A stretch of 64,000 nucleotides of DNA from Corallococcus sp. NCRR (GCF_026965535.1 NZ_CP114039.1:5828001-5892000); one strand, 5' to 3'. Shown: positions 43,603-53,594, counted from the stretch's first letter. A program made the numbers and translations. Notes: a model not told the origin generated them from the letters alone.

Positions 43603-44271
43603 GTGAAGGGTCTGATTGGCAAGAAGATCGGCATGACCCAGGTGTTCAACGACGAGGGCAACCTCGTTCCGGTGACGGTCATCGACGTCAACACCTGTCT
43701 GGTGGTCGGCAAGCGCACCCCGGAGAAGGATCAGTACTCCGCGGTGACCGTGGGCTTCGGCGAGATCCGCGAGAAGCTCCTGAACAAGCCGGAGCTCGGC
43801 TTCTTCAAGAAGGCCAGCGCCACGCCGCGCCGTCACCTGCGTGAGTTCCGCGTCACGGCCGAGGAGGCCGCGGGCTTCAACGTGGGCGACGCCGTCAAGG
43901 CGGACATGTTCGCCAAGGGCGAGCTGGTGGACGTCACCGGCGTGACCAAGGGCCGCGGCTTCTCCGGCGTCATGCGCCGCTGGAGCTTCAAGGGCTCGCA
44001 GACCAAGACCCACGGTACGCACGAGTATCAGCGTCACCCGGGCGCCATCGGTCAGCGTAAGACGCCGGGCCGTACGTACCCGAACAAGAAGATGCCGGGT
44101 CACTACGGCGTCGACCGCGTCACCACGCAGAACCTGACCGTGGTGGACGTGGACGTGGAGAAGGGCTTGGTGCTCGTGAAGGGCGCGGTCGCCGGCCACA
44201 ACGACGGCATCGTCATCGTGCGCCCCTCCATCAAGGTGGCCATGCGCGCGCAGCACAAGGCCGCGAAGTAA
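43603..44271 (+). CDS. rplC: 50S ribosomal protein L3
   Basis: A 222-residue ribosomal protein L3. MKGLIGKKIGMTQVFNDEG is the family start, and FSGVMRRWSFKGSQTKTHGTH with HRHPGAIGQRKTPGRTYP-like residues marks the 23S rRNA-binding loop. L3 is an early assembly protein near the peptidyl-transferase centre. GTG at 43603 has GAGGA 4 nt upstream. It normally lies between rpsJ and rplD in the S10 operon, but here it stands alone with its own promoter, followed by the nfs genes. Either the S10 operon is split in this organism or this is a second copy. Confidence 0.95.
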   Translation: MKGLIGKKIGMTQVFNDEGNLVPVTVIDVNTCLVVGKRTPEKDQYSAVTVGFGEIREKLLNKPELGFFKKASATPRRHLREFRVTAEEAAGFNVGDAVKADMFAKGELVDVTGVTKGRGFSGVMRRWSFKGSQTKTHGTHEYQRHPGAIGQRKTPGRTYPNKKMPGHYGVDRVTTQNLTVVDVDVEKGLVLVKGAVAGHNDGIVIVRPSIKVAMRAQHKAAK

Positions 44272-44608
44272 TTCGCAGCCGCTGACGCCGGGGCGCTTCA
44301 CACCGCGCCCCATTCGACGCCTCGCTTCGGGCACCTTCGGGTGGCCGGGCGGGGCGTTCGTCGTTTCCGGGCGCGGTGTGTTTCGCGCGTCGCGCGCGGG
44401 GCCTCGAGGCCTCGCATCCGTCTGGAAACGTTGAGTGCTGGTCGCCCTGGGGGCAAAGGGCGAAAACTTTACCGACTGCCGCTGGGATCCGCTTGCGGTG
44501 GATGGGCGCCGTGCTCACATCGCTGTCCCACGCCGGAGCCTCGCCGTCCAAGCAGACGGGTTGCCCTCCGGATCACCCAACGGCCCACCCCCGGGCCGGG
44601 CAGGAGAT
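44272..44608 (+). other. gap between rplC and nfsA
   Basis: 337 bp without a gene. It holds a GC-rich hairpin (44290-44311) that could end the rplC transcript. The nfsA promoter must lie in the remainder, yet no convincing sigma-70 or sigma-54 boxes were found, which would fit an activator- or alternative-sigma-dependent promoter. AGGAG precedes the nfsA start by 2 nt. Confidence 0.5.
44290..44311 (+). terminator. possible rplC terminator
   Basis: GGGGCGC and GCGCCCC pair perfectly around an 8-nt loop, 18 bp past the rplC stop. There is no T-tract, so its strength is uncertain. Confidence 0.35.
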
Positions 44609-45427
44609 ATGAAAGCACGCACGCTTCGCGTCTTCGCCGCGCTGAGCCTCTCGCTGACGGCGCTCGGCGCCGCCGCACAGGAAGACGGCGTCCTGGACTC
44701 GGCGGTCGTCCGCAACCGGCTCTACAAGCCCGCGGGCCATCCGGAGCTGTCCCTGTCCGTGGGCCTGCCAGTGCAGACGCACCTGACGGCGCACTACTTC
44801 TTCGACGTAGGCCTGGCCTACAACCTGTTCGACACGTTCGCGCTGGAGGCACGCGCGGGCTACGCCGTCAGCCGCCAGACGGGCCTGGCGCGCTCCATCT
44901 CCGAGTCCTTCCTGGACCGCGAGGACAAGCGCGTCACGGACGAGCTGGAGGACATGTGGCGGATGAACCTGCACGGCGTCGTCGGCGCCCGGTGGGCTCC
45001 CATCTACGGGAAGATCTCCCTGGTCGCGGACATCCCGGTGCACTTCCAGACGTACCTCTGGGCGGGCGGCGGCCTCACCAACCTGAAGCGCCAGTCCGTC
45101 ATCCAGTGCACCCAGGTCGTGGACCGGGCCGCGGGCGTCTGTGACAACCGCACGGCCGTGGATGACCGGGGCAGCGCCACGGAGAACTACTGGGTGAAGG
45201 AGTCGCGCGTGGCGCCGGTGGTGTCCGCCGCGTTGGGCTTCCGCTTCTTCATCAAGGAGCAGCACGGCATCCGGCTGGAGCTGCGCGACTGGATCTTCAA
45301 GGACAGCTACCGCGTGAACCTGCTGCGCGACGACTGGGAGGCCGGCAATCCCACCGGTGAGCCCGCCGGCAGCCCGGGCCTCACGCACCTGGTGCAGTTC
45401 GACCTCGGCTACACCTTCTCCTTCTGA
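44609..45427 (+). CDS. nfsA: NfsA, outer-membrane beta-barrel of the spore-coat machinery
   Basis: A 272-residue exported protein: signal peptide (LGAAAQ cleavage), then alternating polar/hydrophobic strands (ELSLSVGLPVQTHLTAHYF, LVQFDLGYTFSF) ending in Phe, the hallmark of outer-membrane barrels. The first of eight genes in the order A-B-C-D-E-F-G-H. In M. xanthus the nfs genes are needed for spore-coat assembly and NfsA is a GltA paralogue. Identification rests on position and fold, since the sequence itself is fast-evolving. ATG at 44609 has AGGAG upstream. Confidence 0.8.
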   Translation: MKARTLRVFAALSLSLTALGAAAQEDGVLDSAVVRNRLYKPAGHPELSLSVGLPVQTHLTAHYFFDVGLAYNLFDTFALEARAGYAVSRQTGLARSISESFLDREDKRVTDELEDMWRMNLHGVVGARWAPIYGKISLVADIPVHFQTYLWAGGGLTNLKRQSVIQCTQVVDRAAGVCDNRTAVDDRGSATENYWVKESRVAPVVSAALGFRFFIKEQHGIRLELRDWIFKDSYRVNLLRDDWEAGNPTGEPAGSPGLTHLVQFDLGYTFSF

Positions 45428-45436
45428 CCCATTCCT

Positions 45437-46648
45437 ATGCGACCCTTCCGTTCCATCGCGCTCCTCGTTGCCGCGGTGCCTGCCCTCGCGTTCGCGCAAG
45501 GCGCCTCTCCGGCGCAGCCGCCGGCCGCTCCGGGGCCGGATGCGACCGCGCCGGCCTCTCCTTCACCGGCCGAGCCGCCGGAGCGTCAGCGCACCGAGCG
45601 CGACGCGCCGGCCGTGCCCCAGTCCCAGCCTGAAGCCACGCCGGCGACTCCGGCCGCGCCCGCCGTCACCGGTGAGGACGACACCGACAACGCGCCGTCC
45701 TCGCAGGCTCCGGAAGCCCAGGCTCCGGCCGCCACGCCTCCCACGGACGCGCCGGTGCTGGACTCCGGCGAGGCGCCGCGCACCACGGACGCGCAGCAGC
45801 AGCGGCTGGTGAATGGCGCGCCGCTCTACAACCCGAACGTCAACGTCCACATCGTCCAGAAGAAGCGCTTCGCGGACGAGGGCAAGCACGAGCTGGTGCT
45901 CTATCCCGCCGCCGTGCAGGTGAACGGCAAGTTCACCAACCACGTGGGCACCGCGCTGAATTACGTCTACCACCTGCAGGAGAACTTCGCGCTCCAGGTG
46001 GGCGGCCAGTACAACTGGTACTCGGACGAGAGCGACTTCAACCTGGAGCTCATCGACAAGGTGCGCGAGCAGGCCCAGGCCGCTTCGTCGCTGCTCCTCC
46101 AGTGGGGCGCGCACGCGGGCGTCGAAGTGACGCCGCTCTACGGCAAGTTCGCCTTCTTCAACAACTCGCTGGCGCAGTTCAGCGTGGTGCTCTCAGGCGG
46201 CGCGGGCATCGGCAAGACGCGCCACCTCATCCGCCCGGAGGTGGCGAACGAGGTGGACGGCGAGACGTACCAGGTGCCCGCGCGCTTCGGCGACACGGGC
46301 AACAAGTTCCTGGGTGAGGTGGGCGGCGGCTTCCGCGTGCAGTTCGGTGAGCACTACGCCCTGCGCCTGGAGGTCCGCGACCTCATCTACACCGCGCGCG
46401 TGGACAAGGTGGACGGCTGCAACCTGGCGGACTTCGAGGCGCTGGAGGCCGCGCGTGCCGCCAACCAGCCCTTCGACGGCCTCAACCTGAGCGGCAGCTG
46501 CAAGGTGTCCAAGTTCGACGGCGTGGACCCGAAGACGAAGAAGAACTACCGCGAGGACATCATCCTCGGGCGGGATCTCGTCGCCGAGCCTTCGTCGGAC
46601 GTCCTCAACAACGTCAGCTTCTACGCTGGCTTCTCGGTGCTCTTCTAA
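45437..46648 (+). CDS. nfsB: NfsB, outer-membrane beta-barrel of the spore-coat machinery
   Basis: A 403-residue exported protein. After the signal peptide (ALAFAQ) comes an Ala/Pro/Glu-rich linker of about 100 residues. A barrel domain of about 270 residues follows (strands such as FALQVGGQYNWYSDES, ALRLEVRDLIYTARVD), ending in Phe (FYAGFSVLF). It is a GltB-type paralogue. It starts 9 bp after nfsA, in the same operon. The long linker probably spans the periplasm. Confidence 0.8.
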   Translation: MRPFRSIALLVAAVPALAFAQGASPAQPPAAPGPDATAPASPSPAEPPERQRTERDAPAVPQSQPEATPATPAAPAVTGEDDTDNAPSSQAPEAQAPAATPPTDAPVLDSGEAPRTTDAQQQRLVNGAPLYNPNVNVHIVQKKRFADEGKHELVLYPAAVQVNGKFTNHVGTALNYVYHLQENFALQVGGQYNWYSDESDFNLELIDKVREQAQAASSLLLQWGAHAGVEVTPLYGKFAFFNNSLAQFSVVLSGGAGIGKTRHLIRPEVANEVDGETYQVPARFGDTGNKFLGEVGGGFRVQFGEHYALRLEVRDLIYTARVDKVDGCNLADFEALEAARAANQPFDGLNLSGSCKVSKFDGVDPKTKKNYREDIILGRDLVAEPSSDVLNNVSFYAGFSVLF

Positions 46649-46650
46649 CC

Positions 46651-48189
46651 ATGTCCCGACTGCTCCGACTCCTCGTCGTCCTCGGGCCCCTCGCCGTGCC
46701 CTCGATGGCCCTCGCCCAGCAGGACGTGGGCACCTACAACCGCGCGCTGTCCGCCTTCAACGAAGGCAAGCTGGACACCGCCGCCCCCCTCTTCGCGCAG
46801 CTGGCGGAAGGGCAGGACGCGGACCTGAAGGGCAAGGCCGAGTTCTACCTGGCGCAGACCTTCGCCAAGAAGGAGCTGCCCGTCGCGGCCTTCATCTCCT
46901 ACGCGGCCATCGTCAACGCCGGCCCCAAGCACCCCTCGTACCTGAAGGCCATCGAGGGGCTGGTGGACATGCAGCAGCGGCTGGATGAGCAGAACCTCAT
47001 CCCCAGCATCCTCAACCAGGCCTACACCGACGAGGTGCGCGACCAGTGGGTCACGCTGCCCAAGGAGGTCCTGGCGCGCATCAACTACCTGGTCGGCACC
47101 GCCAGCCAGCGCCGCATGCGCTTCGAGGAGTCCCGCGCGCTGCTGGAGGCCGTGCCCGCCGACAGCCGCGTCTACGCGAAGGCCCGCTACCTGCTGGGCA
47201 CCGTGCTCGCGGACCCGCGCTTCCCGGGGCGTCCCGGGGAAGGGGAGACGCTGGACAAGGAGGCCATCGCCGCGTTCCAGGCCGTGCTGACCACGAAGGA
47301 GCCGCAGGTGGAGCTGCCGGAGACGCGCGAGCTGGCGCTGCTGGCGCTGGGCCGTGTGCACTACCGCCGCGGCGAGTACGCGGACGCGGTGAAGGCGTAT
47401 GAACGCGTGCCCCGCTACGCGCGCTTCTGGGATCAGGCCCTGTTCGAGAACGGCTTCGCCCGCTTCCAGAACGAGGACTTCGGCGGCGCGCTGGGCAGCC
47501 TCCAGGCGCTGCACGCGCCGCAGTTCGAGGGCGCCTTCCAGCCCGAGTCGTGGATCCTCAAGGCGACCGTCTATTACTACTCGTGCCTCTACGACGAGGT
47601 GAAGACGACGCTGGCCGCGTTCGACGAGCGCTATGGGCCCATGGCGAAGCAGCTGGAGCCCTTCACCGGCGAGGACGTGGCGCCCATCAACGCCTTCAAC
47701 CTGGTGGCCTCCGAGAACCGCCGCCTGCCGCGCGCCGTCTACCTGTGGATCCGCAACAACGAGCGCATTCGCGAAGTGATGCGGACCCTGTCGCGCGTGG
47801 ACCAGGAGAAGCGCGCCATCAGCGAAGGCCCCTGGAAGGGGACGCCGTTCGCCGCGCAGACGGTGGCGTCGCTCGAGGACATCCGCACCACGCTGCTCCA
47901 GGTGGGCGGCACGCTGGCGAAGAACCGCATCCAGGAGGCCGCGGACAACCTCCGCACCTTCTCCGACCAGGCGGAGATCATCCGCGTGCAGACGGCGCTG
48001 GATGAGAAGGACCTCTTCTCCGAGGGCGTGGACCAGAAGGCGCTGCTCTCCCGCCAGACGCTCTACCGCCCGAAGATGCCCGGCGCGGACTACAACTACT
48101 GGCGCTTCCAGGGCGAGTTCTGGATCGACGAGATCGGCTACTACCAGTACACGCTCAAGCGTGGCTGCCCCGCTCGCCAGGAGAAGTAG
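46651..48189 (+). CDS. nfsC: NfsC, periplasmic TPR protein of the spore-coat machinery
   Basis: A 512-residue exported protein: signal peptide (MALAQQ) followed by tetratricopeptide-like helix pairs over most of the length (for example YNRALSAFNEGKLDTAAPLF, VKAYERVPRYARFWDQALFE) and a final region with DYNYWRFQGEFWIDEIGYY. GltC/NfsC-type protein, likely a periplasmic adaptor. ATG at 46651 lies 2 bp after the nfsB stop. A strong inverted repeat follows it, before nfsD. Confidence 0.8.
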   Translation: MSRLLRLLVVLGPLAVPSMALAQQDVGTYNRALSAFNEGKLDTAAPLFAQLAEGQDADLKGKAEFYLAQTFAKKELPVAAFISYAAIVNAGPKHPSYLKAIEGLVDMQQRLDEQNLIPSILNQAYTDEVRDQWVTLPKEVLARINYLVGTASQRRMRFEESRALLEAVPADSRVYAKARYLLGTVLADPRFPGRPGEGETLDKEAIAAFQAVLTTKEPQVELPETRELALLALGRVHYRRGEYADAVKAYERVPRYARFWDQALFENGFARFQNEDFGGALGSLQALHAPQFEGAFQPESWILKATVYYYSCLYDEVKTTLAAFDERYGPMAKQLEPFTGEDVAPINAFNLVASENRRLPRAVYLWIRNNERIREVMRTLSRVDQEKRAISEGPWKGTPFAAQTVASLEDIRTTLLQVGGTLAKNRIQEAADNLRTFSDQAEIIRVQTALDEKDLFSEGVDQKALLSRQTLYRPKMPGADYNYWRFQGEFWIDEIGYYQYTLKRGCPARQEK

Positions 48190-48246
48190 GCCGGGAAGCA
48201 GGCAAGTAGGAGCCGGGCGCACCCGGCACCCTTGAAGACGCATCCA

Positions 48247-48292
48247 AAGAGGCCCCGCCACCGTGCGTTTGTCACGGGGGACGGGGCCTCTT
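48247..48292. terminator. hairpin between nfsC and nfsD
   Basis: AAGAGGCCCCG (48247-48257) and CGGGGCCTCTT (48282-48292) form an 11-bp perfect stem, with CCGTG/CACGG (48261-48277) continuing pairing inside. The 273-bp gap it sits in is the largest within the nfs block. No T-tract follows, so it may be a terminator, attenuator or processing site. Confidence 0.5.
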
Positions 48293-48462
48293 CGCGTGAT
48301 GTTGAGTCCTGGAAGTTGCGCCAGCGTGATCGCGTACGCCGGGGCACAAGGCATGTTCCGGGCCACTTCTCAATCTGGGTACCCGCGTCTACTTTCCGTC
48401 GTCCCTCCCAACTGGGCAGAAGTTTTCCCAGGCAGGCGAGGCGCGGTTCTCCAGGAGCTCGC

Positions 48463-51400
48463 ATGAAGGTGGTTCTTCGGTTCGGTGCACTGGCGGTGGG
48501 CGTCGCGCTCGCGGCCGGTGGGGTGGGGGAGGCGGCGGAGGAGACGGCACCGCCGCGCAAGGTGGCGACGAAGAAGTCCTCCTCGAAGGCGGCGGCCAGG
48601 AAGGCCGAGTCCGCGAGCAAGAAGGACAAGGAGGCGGCGAAGAAGGCGGAGCTGCCGCCCGGCGTGGCGCCCCAGGACATGCGCAAGGGCCCGGCGCGGG
48701 TGAAGCCGGCCACGGCCAAGTTCGCGGACATGCCGCGCATCGCGGACTCCAAGAAGGACGCGCTGGCGGACAAGAAGCGCGACGAGGCCATTGAAGGCTT
48801 CAAGCGCCTCATCCCCAAGCTGCAGGAGACCTCCACGCAGAAGGCGGAGATGCAATACCGCCTGTCGGAGCTCTACTGGGAGAAGTCCAAGTACCTCTAC
48901 CAGTTGGAGATGGAGAAGTTCCTCGCGGCGGAGAAGGCCTACGACGCCGCCGTGGCGCGCGGGGAGAAGGCCGCCGCGCCGGAGCAGGACCACCGCGAGT
49001 CCGAGCGCTACCGCGCGGAGACGATGCGCATCTACGAGGCCATCCTCGCCGAGTACCCGGACTACCCGGCCCGCGACGAGGTCCTCTTCTCCCTGGGCTA
49101 CAACCTCTACGAGCTCAACCGCCGCGACGACGCGGTGAAGCGCTACGAGGAGCTGATCCGCGACTTCCCGAAGTCACAGTTCGTCCCGGACGCGTACATC
49201 CAGCTGGGCAACCACTACTTCGAGAACAACAAGCTCGCGCCCGCCAAGGAGAACTACGAGAAGGCGCGCGACTCCGGCGTTCCCAAGATCTACGCCTACG
49301 CCACCTACAAGCTGTCCTGGTGTGACTTCAACGCGGGCGACCTGGACGCGGGCCTGAAGAAGCTCCACGAGGTGGTGGACTACGCGAGCCAGCGCGGCGA
49401 GGAGCTGGGCGACCTGCGCACGGAGGCCCTCAACGACCTCACCGTCTTCTACGTCCAGTTGGATCAGCCGAAGGAGGCGCTCGCCTACTTCAAGGAGAAG
49501 GCCCCGGCGAAGCGCCAGGGCCGGCTGCTCGCGAAGACGGCCGCGGGCCTGGTGGACGCGGGCCACTTCGACAGCGCCATCCTGGTGTACCGCACGCTCA
49601 TCGACGATTCGCCCATGGGCGCGAACGCGCCGGAGTACCAGCAGGCGGTGGTGCGCGCGTTCGAGGGCCTTCGCCAGCGCCAGCAGGTCCGCAAGGAGAT
49701 GAAGCGGATGGTGGACCTCTACCGCCCGGGTGGCGAGTGGTGGACCGCCAACGCCAGCAACGCGGGCGTGCTGCGCAACGCCTTCAGCGTCACCGAAGAG
49801 GCCATGCGCGTGATGGTCACCGAGTACCACCAGGAGGCGCAGAAGACGCGCCAGGTGGAGACCTACCGGCTCGCGCGCGACATCTACAAGCAGTACGTGG
49901 ACGCGTTCGCCTCCAGCGACAACCCGGAGTTCGTGGCGGACTCCGCCTTCAACATCCGCTTCTTCTACGCCGAAATCCTCTGGGCCCTGGAGGAGTGGGA
50001 GGCCGCCGCCGGTGAGTACGACGCCGTGGTGGCGTTCAAGATCCCGGACCGCGACTCCGCGAAGGAGGTCTCCAACGAGGCCTACCGCAAGAGCGCCTCG
50101 TACAACGCGGTGCTCGCCTACGACAAGCTCGTCAAGATTGAACGCGGCCAGATCGCCAAGAGCGACCTGAAGGACGGCCAGAAGGTCGACGAGAAGAAGG
50201 ACAAGGGCGACGTCGCCAAGCAGAAGCTGGTGAAGCGCGACGCCAAGGAGCAGGCCGAGCAGCCGCTCACGAAGTTCGAGGACCGGCTGGTCGCCGCGTG
50301 CGACACGTACAACACCCTGTTCCCGGGCAACCAGGATGAGATCGACCTGCGCTACCAGGCCGCCGTCATCCTCTACGACCGCGCGCACTTCGTGGACGCG
50401 GCCCGCCGCTTCGGGGAGATCATCGAGAAGTTCCCGGAGGAGCGCCGTTCGCGCGACGCCGCGGACCTGACCATGTACGTGCTGGAGAGCCGCGAGGAGT
50501 GGCAGGAGCTCAACACGCTCTCGCGCAAGTTCCTCTCCAACAAGAAGCTGTCCAAGCCCGGCTCGGACTTCGCCCTGCGCGTCTCTCGCGTGGTGGAGGG
50601 CAGCCAGTACAAGTACGTGGACGAGGTCGTCTACAAGAAGGAGAAGAACCCGGCGAAGGCCGCCGAGGAGTTCCTGTCCTTCGTGACCGAGTTCCCCAAG
50701 TCGGAGAACGCGGACCGCGCGCTCACCTACGCGATGGTCATCGCGCAGGAGGCCGGTGAGGTGGACAAGGGCATCACCGCCGGTGAGCGCGTCCTCAAGG
50801 AGTACCCGAACAGCAACTTCGAATTGAAGACGCGCTACACGCTGTCCGGCCTCTACGAGAAGGTCGCCGAGTTCAAGAAGGCCGCGGCCATGTCCGAGTC
50901 CTTCGTGGCCGAGTACGACGCGGCCCTCAAGGCCCGCGAGTCCCAGTCGAAGAAGGACAAGGAGAAGAAGGCCAAGGCCACCCCCGTCGCGAAGAAGGAC
51001 GACACGCCGGGCGCCGTGGAGGACGTGGAGTCCAAGCGCGCGCAGAGGGCCGCCGAGCGCAAGGCGCAGGTGGACGCGGCGGGCGAGTGGGTGGCGGATG
51101 CCCTCTTCAACGCGGGCGTCTGGTACGACGGCCTGGGCGAGTCCCAGAAGGCCGTGACAGCGTGGAACAACTACCTGGCGCGCTTCAAGGACCGCAAGGA
51201 CGTGCCGCAGGTGGCCTTCTCCATCGGCCTCGTCTGGGAGAAGGAGAAGAAGTGGGGCGACGCGGCCCGCGCCTTCAACCGGTTCGTGGAGGACTACGGC
51301 CGTGACTCGCGCACCGCCGCGGGGCAGGCGTACCTGGCGCGGTACCACGAGCTGCTCGCGTACCAGAAGATGAAGGACGTGCGCGGCCAGGAGAAGGCGC

Positions 51401-52140
51401 AGGACGAGCTGGTGCGCGGCTGGAACAAGCTGCCGGAGGGCGTGCGCAAGGACACCGCGGTGCTCAACGCGTACGGCCACGCGCGCTTCCTGGCGCTGGA
51501 GCCCACGTGGAAGCGCTTCAGCGACATCAAGTTCACGCGCGTCTCCACCATCCGCCGCGACCTGCAGGCCAAGCAGAAGGAGATGCTGCGCGTGGAGAAG
51601 GAGTACGCGGCGGTGCTCGCCACGGGCTCCGGCGAGTGGGGCATCGCGGCGCTGACCCGCATCGGCCTCGCGTACGCGGACTTCGCCCGCAACATCATGG
51701 ACTCGCCGGATCCGTCCGGTCTGGATGACGAACAGCTCAGCATGTACCGCGGCGAGCTGGAGAACCTGGCGATGCCCCTGGAGGAGAAGTCCAACGAGGC
51801 GCTGGAGAAGGGCCTCCAGAAGGCCTACGAGCTGGGCATCTACAGCGAGTGGACGCTGGCCGCGCAGGATCAGATCAACACGCTGCGCCCGGGGGCCTAC
51901 GCCCAGGTGAAGCCGGTGACGTACCGGGGCAGCAGTGATTCGCGCATCGCCTCGGGCGTGCTGAAGGACCTCAACGGCCCCATCAGCGCCTCCGCGGAGC
52001 CGAAGCCCGCCGCGACGACTCCCGCGCCGGAAGCCGTGCCGGCCGGGGGCGCGAAGCCCGCGCCGCCCGAGGGCACGCCGGAAGGCTCCGGCGCCGCGAA
52101 GCCTGAACCCACCGCGTCGCTCGAGGGGGTGCGGCCGTGA
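48463..52140 (+). CDS. nfsD: NfsD, large TPR protein (AgmU/GltD paralogue)
   Basis: A 1225-residue exported protein. A short signal peptide is followed by a Lys/Ala-rich segment, then a long series of TPR-like helical repeats (YWEKSKYLYQLEMEKFLAAE, YEELIRDFPKSQFVPDAYIQ and many more) to about 1150, and a Pro/Ala-rich end. In M. xanthus gliding, GltD (AgmU) is the very large periplasmic TPR protein that decorates the motility track, and NfsD is its sporulation paralogue. ATG at 48463 has AGGAG 6 nt upstream. The next gene starts at the stop codon in a GTGA overlap. Confidence 0.85.
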   Translation: MKVVLRFGALAVGVALAAGGVGEAAEETAPPRKVATKKSSSKAAARKAESASKKDKEAAKKAELPPGVAPQDMRKGPARVKPATAKFADMPRIADSKKDALADKKRDEAIEGFKRLIPKLQETSTQKAEMQYRLSELYWEKSKYLYQLEMEKFLAAEKAYDAAVARGEKAAAPEQDHRESERYRAETMRIYEAILAEYPDYPARDEVLFSLGYNLYELNRRDDAVKRYEELIRDFPKSQFVPDAYIQLGNHYFENNKLAPAKENYEKARDSGVPKIYAYATYKLSWCDFNAGDLDAGLKKLHEVVDYASQRGEELGDLRTEALNDLTVFYVQLDQPKEALAYFKEKAPAKRQGRLLAKTAAGLVDAGHFDSAILVYRTLIDDSPMGANAPEYQQAVVRAFEGLRQRQQVRKEMKRMVDLYRPGGEWWTANASNAGVLRNAFSVTEEAMRVMVTEYHQEAQKTRQVETYRLARDIYKQYVDAFASSDNPEFVADSAFNIRFFYAEILWALEEWEAAAGEYDAVVAFKIPDRDSAKEVSNEAYRKSASYNAVLAYDKLVKIERGQIAKSDLKDGQKVDEKKDKGDVAKQKLVKRDAKEQAEQPLTKFEDRLVAACDTYNTLFPGNQDEIDLRYQAAVILYDRAHFVDAARRFGEIIEKFPEERRSRDAADLTMYVLESREEWQELNTLSRKFLSNKKLSKPGSDFALRVSRVVEGSQYKYVDEVVYKKEKNPAKAAEEFLSFVTEFPKSENADRALTYAMVIAQEAGEVDKGITAGERVLKEYPNSNFELKTRYTLSGLYEKVAEFKKAAAMSESFVAEYDAALKARESQSKKDKEKKAKATPVAKKDDTPGAVEDVESKRAQRAAERKAQVDAAGEWVADALFNAGVWYDGLGESQKAVTAWNNYLARFKDRKDVPQVAFSIGLVWEKEKKWGDAARAFNRFVEDYGRDSRTAAGQAYLARYHELLAYQKMKDVRGQEKAQDELVRGWNKLPEGVRKDTAVLNAYGHARFLALEPTWKRFSDIKFTRVSTIRRDLQAKQKEMLRVEKEYAAVLATGSGEWGIAALTRIGLAYADFARNIMDSPDPSGLDDEQLSMYRGELENLAMPLEEKSNEALEKGLQKAYELGIYSEWTLAAQDQINTLRPGAYAQVKPVTYRGSSDSRIASGVLKDLNGPISASAEPKPAATTPAPEAVPAGGAKPAPPEGTPEGSGAAKPEPTASLEGVRP

Positions 52141-53594
52141 AGACGAACCAGAGCATCGACATCAGCAGCCAGTTGAAGGGGATGGGGACGACGGGGATGA
52201 ACGGCTTTCGCACCAAGCGCATGTTCCTGGCGGGGGCCTTCGCCTTCGCCTTCACCACGGCCTGCGCCACGGGCCCCAGGCCCACGCCCGTCGCGATGAA
52301 CGCGGTGGAGAAGCCCGCCGTCACGGTCCCCGCCGCGCCCCCTCCCGCCCCGGCGGAGAAGGACGACGCGGATGGCCAGTTCGCGCAGGCCCTGAAGGCC
52401 TACGAGGCCGGTGACCTGGACGCCGCTCGCAAGGGCTTCGAGGCCGTCGTCGACCAGCAGCCCAAGGCGCTCAACGCGCGCTTCAACCTGGGCGTCATCG
52501 CGGAGAAGCAGGGCCGGCCGGCGGACGCCCGCGTGGCGTACGAGCAGGTGCTGGCCCTGGATCCGGCGCACACGCCGTCCGTGATGAACCTGGGGCTGAT
52601 GCACCGGCACGAGGGCCAACTGGACGAGGCCCTCTCGCTGTACACGAAGGCGCTCCAGACGCCGGGCCATGAGCACGATGAGCCCGTGCTCAACGCGCTG
52701 GCCGCGACGTACCGGCTGGCGGGCAAGCTGGATGAGGCGGAGGCCACCGGCCGGCGCGTGCTCGCGCGCAGCAAGGACAACCCGGAGGCGTACAAGACGC
52801 TGGCGCTGGTGGCGTACGACCGGGGCCAGTACCGCCTGGCGGAGCTCCTGGTCGTCAACGCGCGCAAGGTAGCGCAGGACGACCCGGCCATCTCCAACAC
52901 GCTGGGGATGATCTACCTGAAGATGGACGACCGTCCGCGCGCCCTGGCCCAGTTCCAGAAGGCCGTGTCGCTGGATGCCAACTTCGCGCCCGGGCACCTC
53001 AACCTGGGCGCCCTGGCGCTGAGCTACCGCGACTACGCGGGCGCGGAGAAGGCCTTCACCAAGGCCCTGTCCCTGGAGCCGGACGGCCTGGAGGGCCAGC
53101 TGTACCTGGCGTACGCGCTGGACGGGCAGAAGGGCCTGGATCCGAAGAAGGGCGTCGCCGCGGGCGAGGCGTTCGAGAAGGTGCTCGCGCGCGCCGCGGA
53201 CAAGCCGGAGGCGGTGTGCGGCGCGGGCTGGGCGTACGCGTCCGAGCGCGCGGCCTATGAGAAGGCCATCGCGTTCCTGGACCGCTGCAAGGAGCTGTCC
53301 TCCACGACGGATCAGGACAAGCAGCTCATCACCGCCAAGGTGAACGGCCTGCAGAACATGCTCAAGAACCCGCCGCCGGCGCCGGCTCCGGCCGCCACCG
53401 CGGAGGCCGGGGGCGAAGAGAAGAAGGACGCTGAAGCCACCGGGGGCGCGGGCTCGTCCGTGATGAACCAGCTGCCCCAGGACGCCAACGCGCCCGAGGC
53501 CACCGAAGAGACAGCTCCGGCCGAGGCTGCCCCCGCGTCCGACGATGCGTCCGGCAATGGACAGACGGCTCCGGCGCCTGCTCCGACGCCCTGA
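52137..53594 (+). CDS. nfsE: NfsE, TPR outer-membrane lipoprotein (AglT/GltE paralogue)
   Basis: A 485-residue protein. Twenty residues in, a basic and hydrophobic stretch leads to Cys43 in FAFTTAC, a plausible lipobox. Six or more TPR units follow (KAYEAGDLDAARKGFEAVV, AYEQVLALDPAHTPSVMNLG) to about 330, then a long acidic, Pro/Ala-rich tail. In M. xanthus AglT/GltE is an outer-membrane lipoprotein and NfsE is its paralogue. GTG at 52137 overlaps the nfsD stop; ATG at 52197 would give the signal peptide a more normal length. Confidence 0.85.
   Translation: MKTNQSIDISSQLKGMGTTGMNGFRTKRMFLAGAFAFAFTTACATGPRPTPVAMNAVEKPAVTVPAAPPPAPAEKDDADGQFAQALKAYEAGDLDAARKGFEAVVDQQPKALNARFNLGVIAEKQGRPADARVAYEQVLALDPAHTPSVMNLGLMHRHEGQLDEALSLYTKALQTPGHEHDEPVLNALAATYRLAGKLDEAEATGRRVLARSKDNPEAYKTLALVAYDRGQYRLAELLVVNARKVAQDDPAISNTLGMIYLKMDDRPRALAQFQKAVSLDANFAPGHLNLGALALSYRDYAGAEKAFTKALSLEPDGLEGQLYLAYALDGQKGLDPKKGVAAGEAFEKVLARAADKPEAVCGAGWAYASERAAYEKAIAFLDRCKELSSTTDQDKQLITAKVNGLQNMLKNPPPAPAPAATAEAGGEEKKDAEATGGAGSSVMNQLPQDANAPEATEETAPAEAAPASDDASGNGQTAPAPAPTP

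Noticed and set aside
46645..52000. Long minus-strand frames opposite nfsC and nfsD
   Set aside because: Low-complexity Leu/Arg/Val/His sequences opposite genuine TPR genes; no start signals or motifs.
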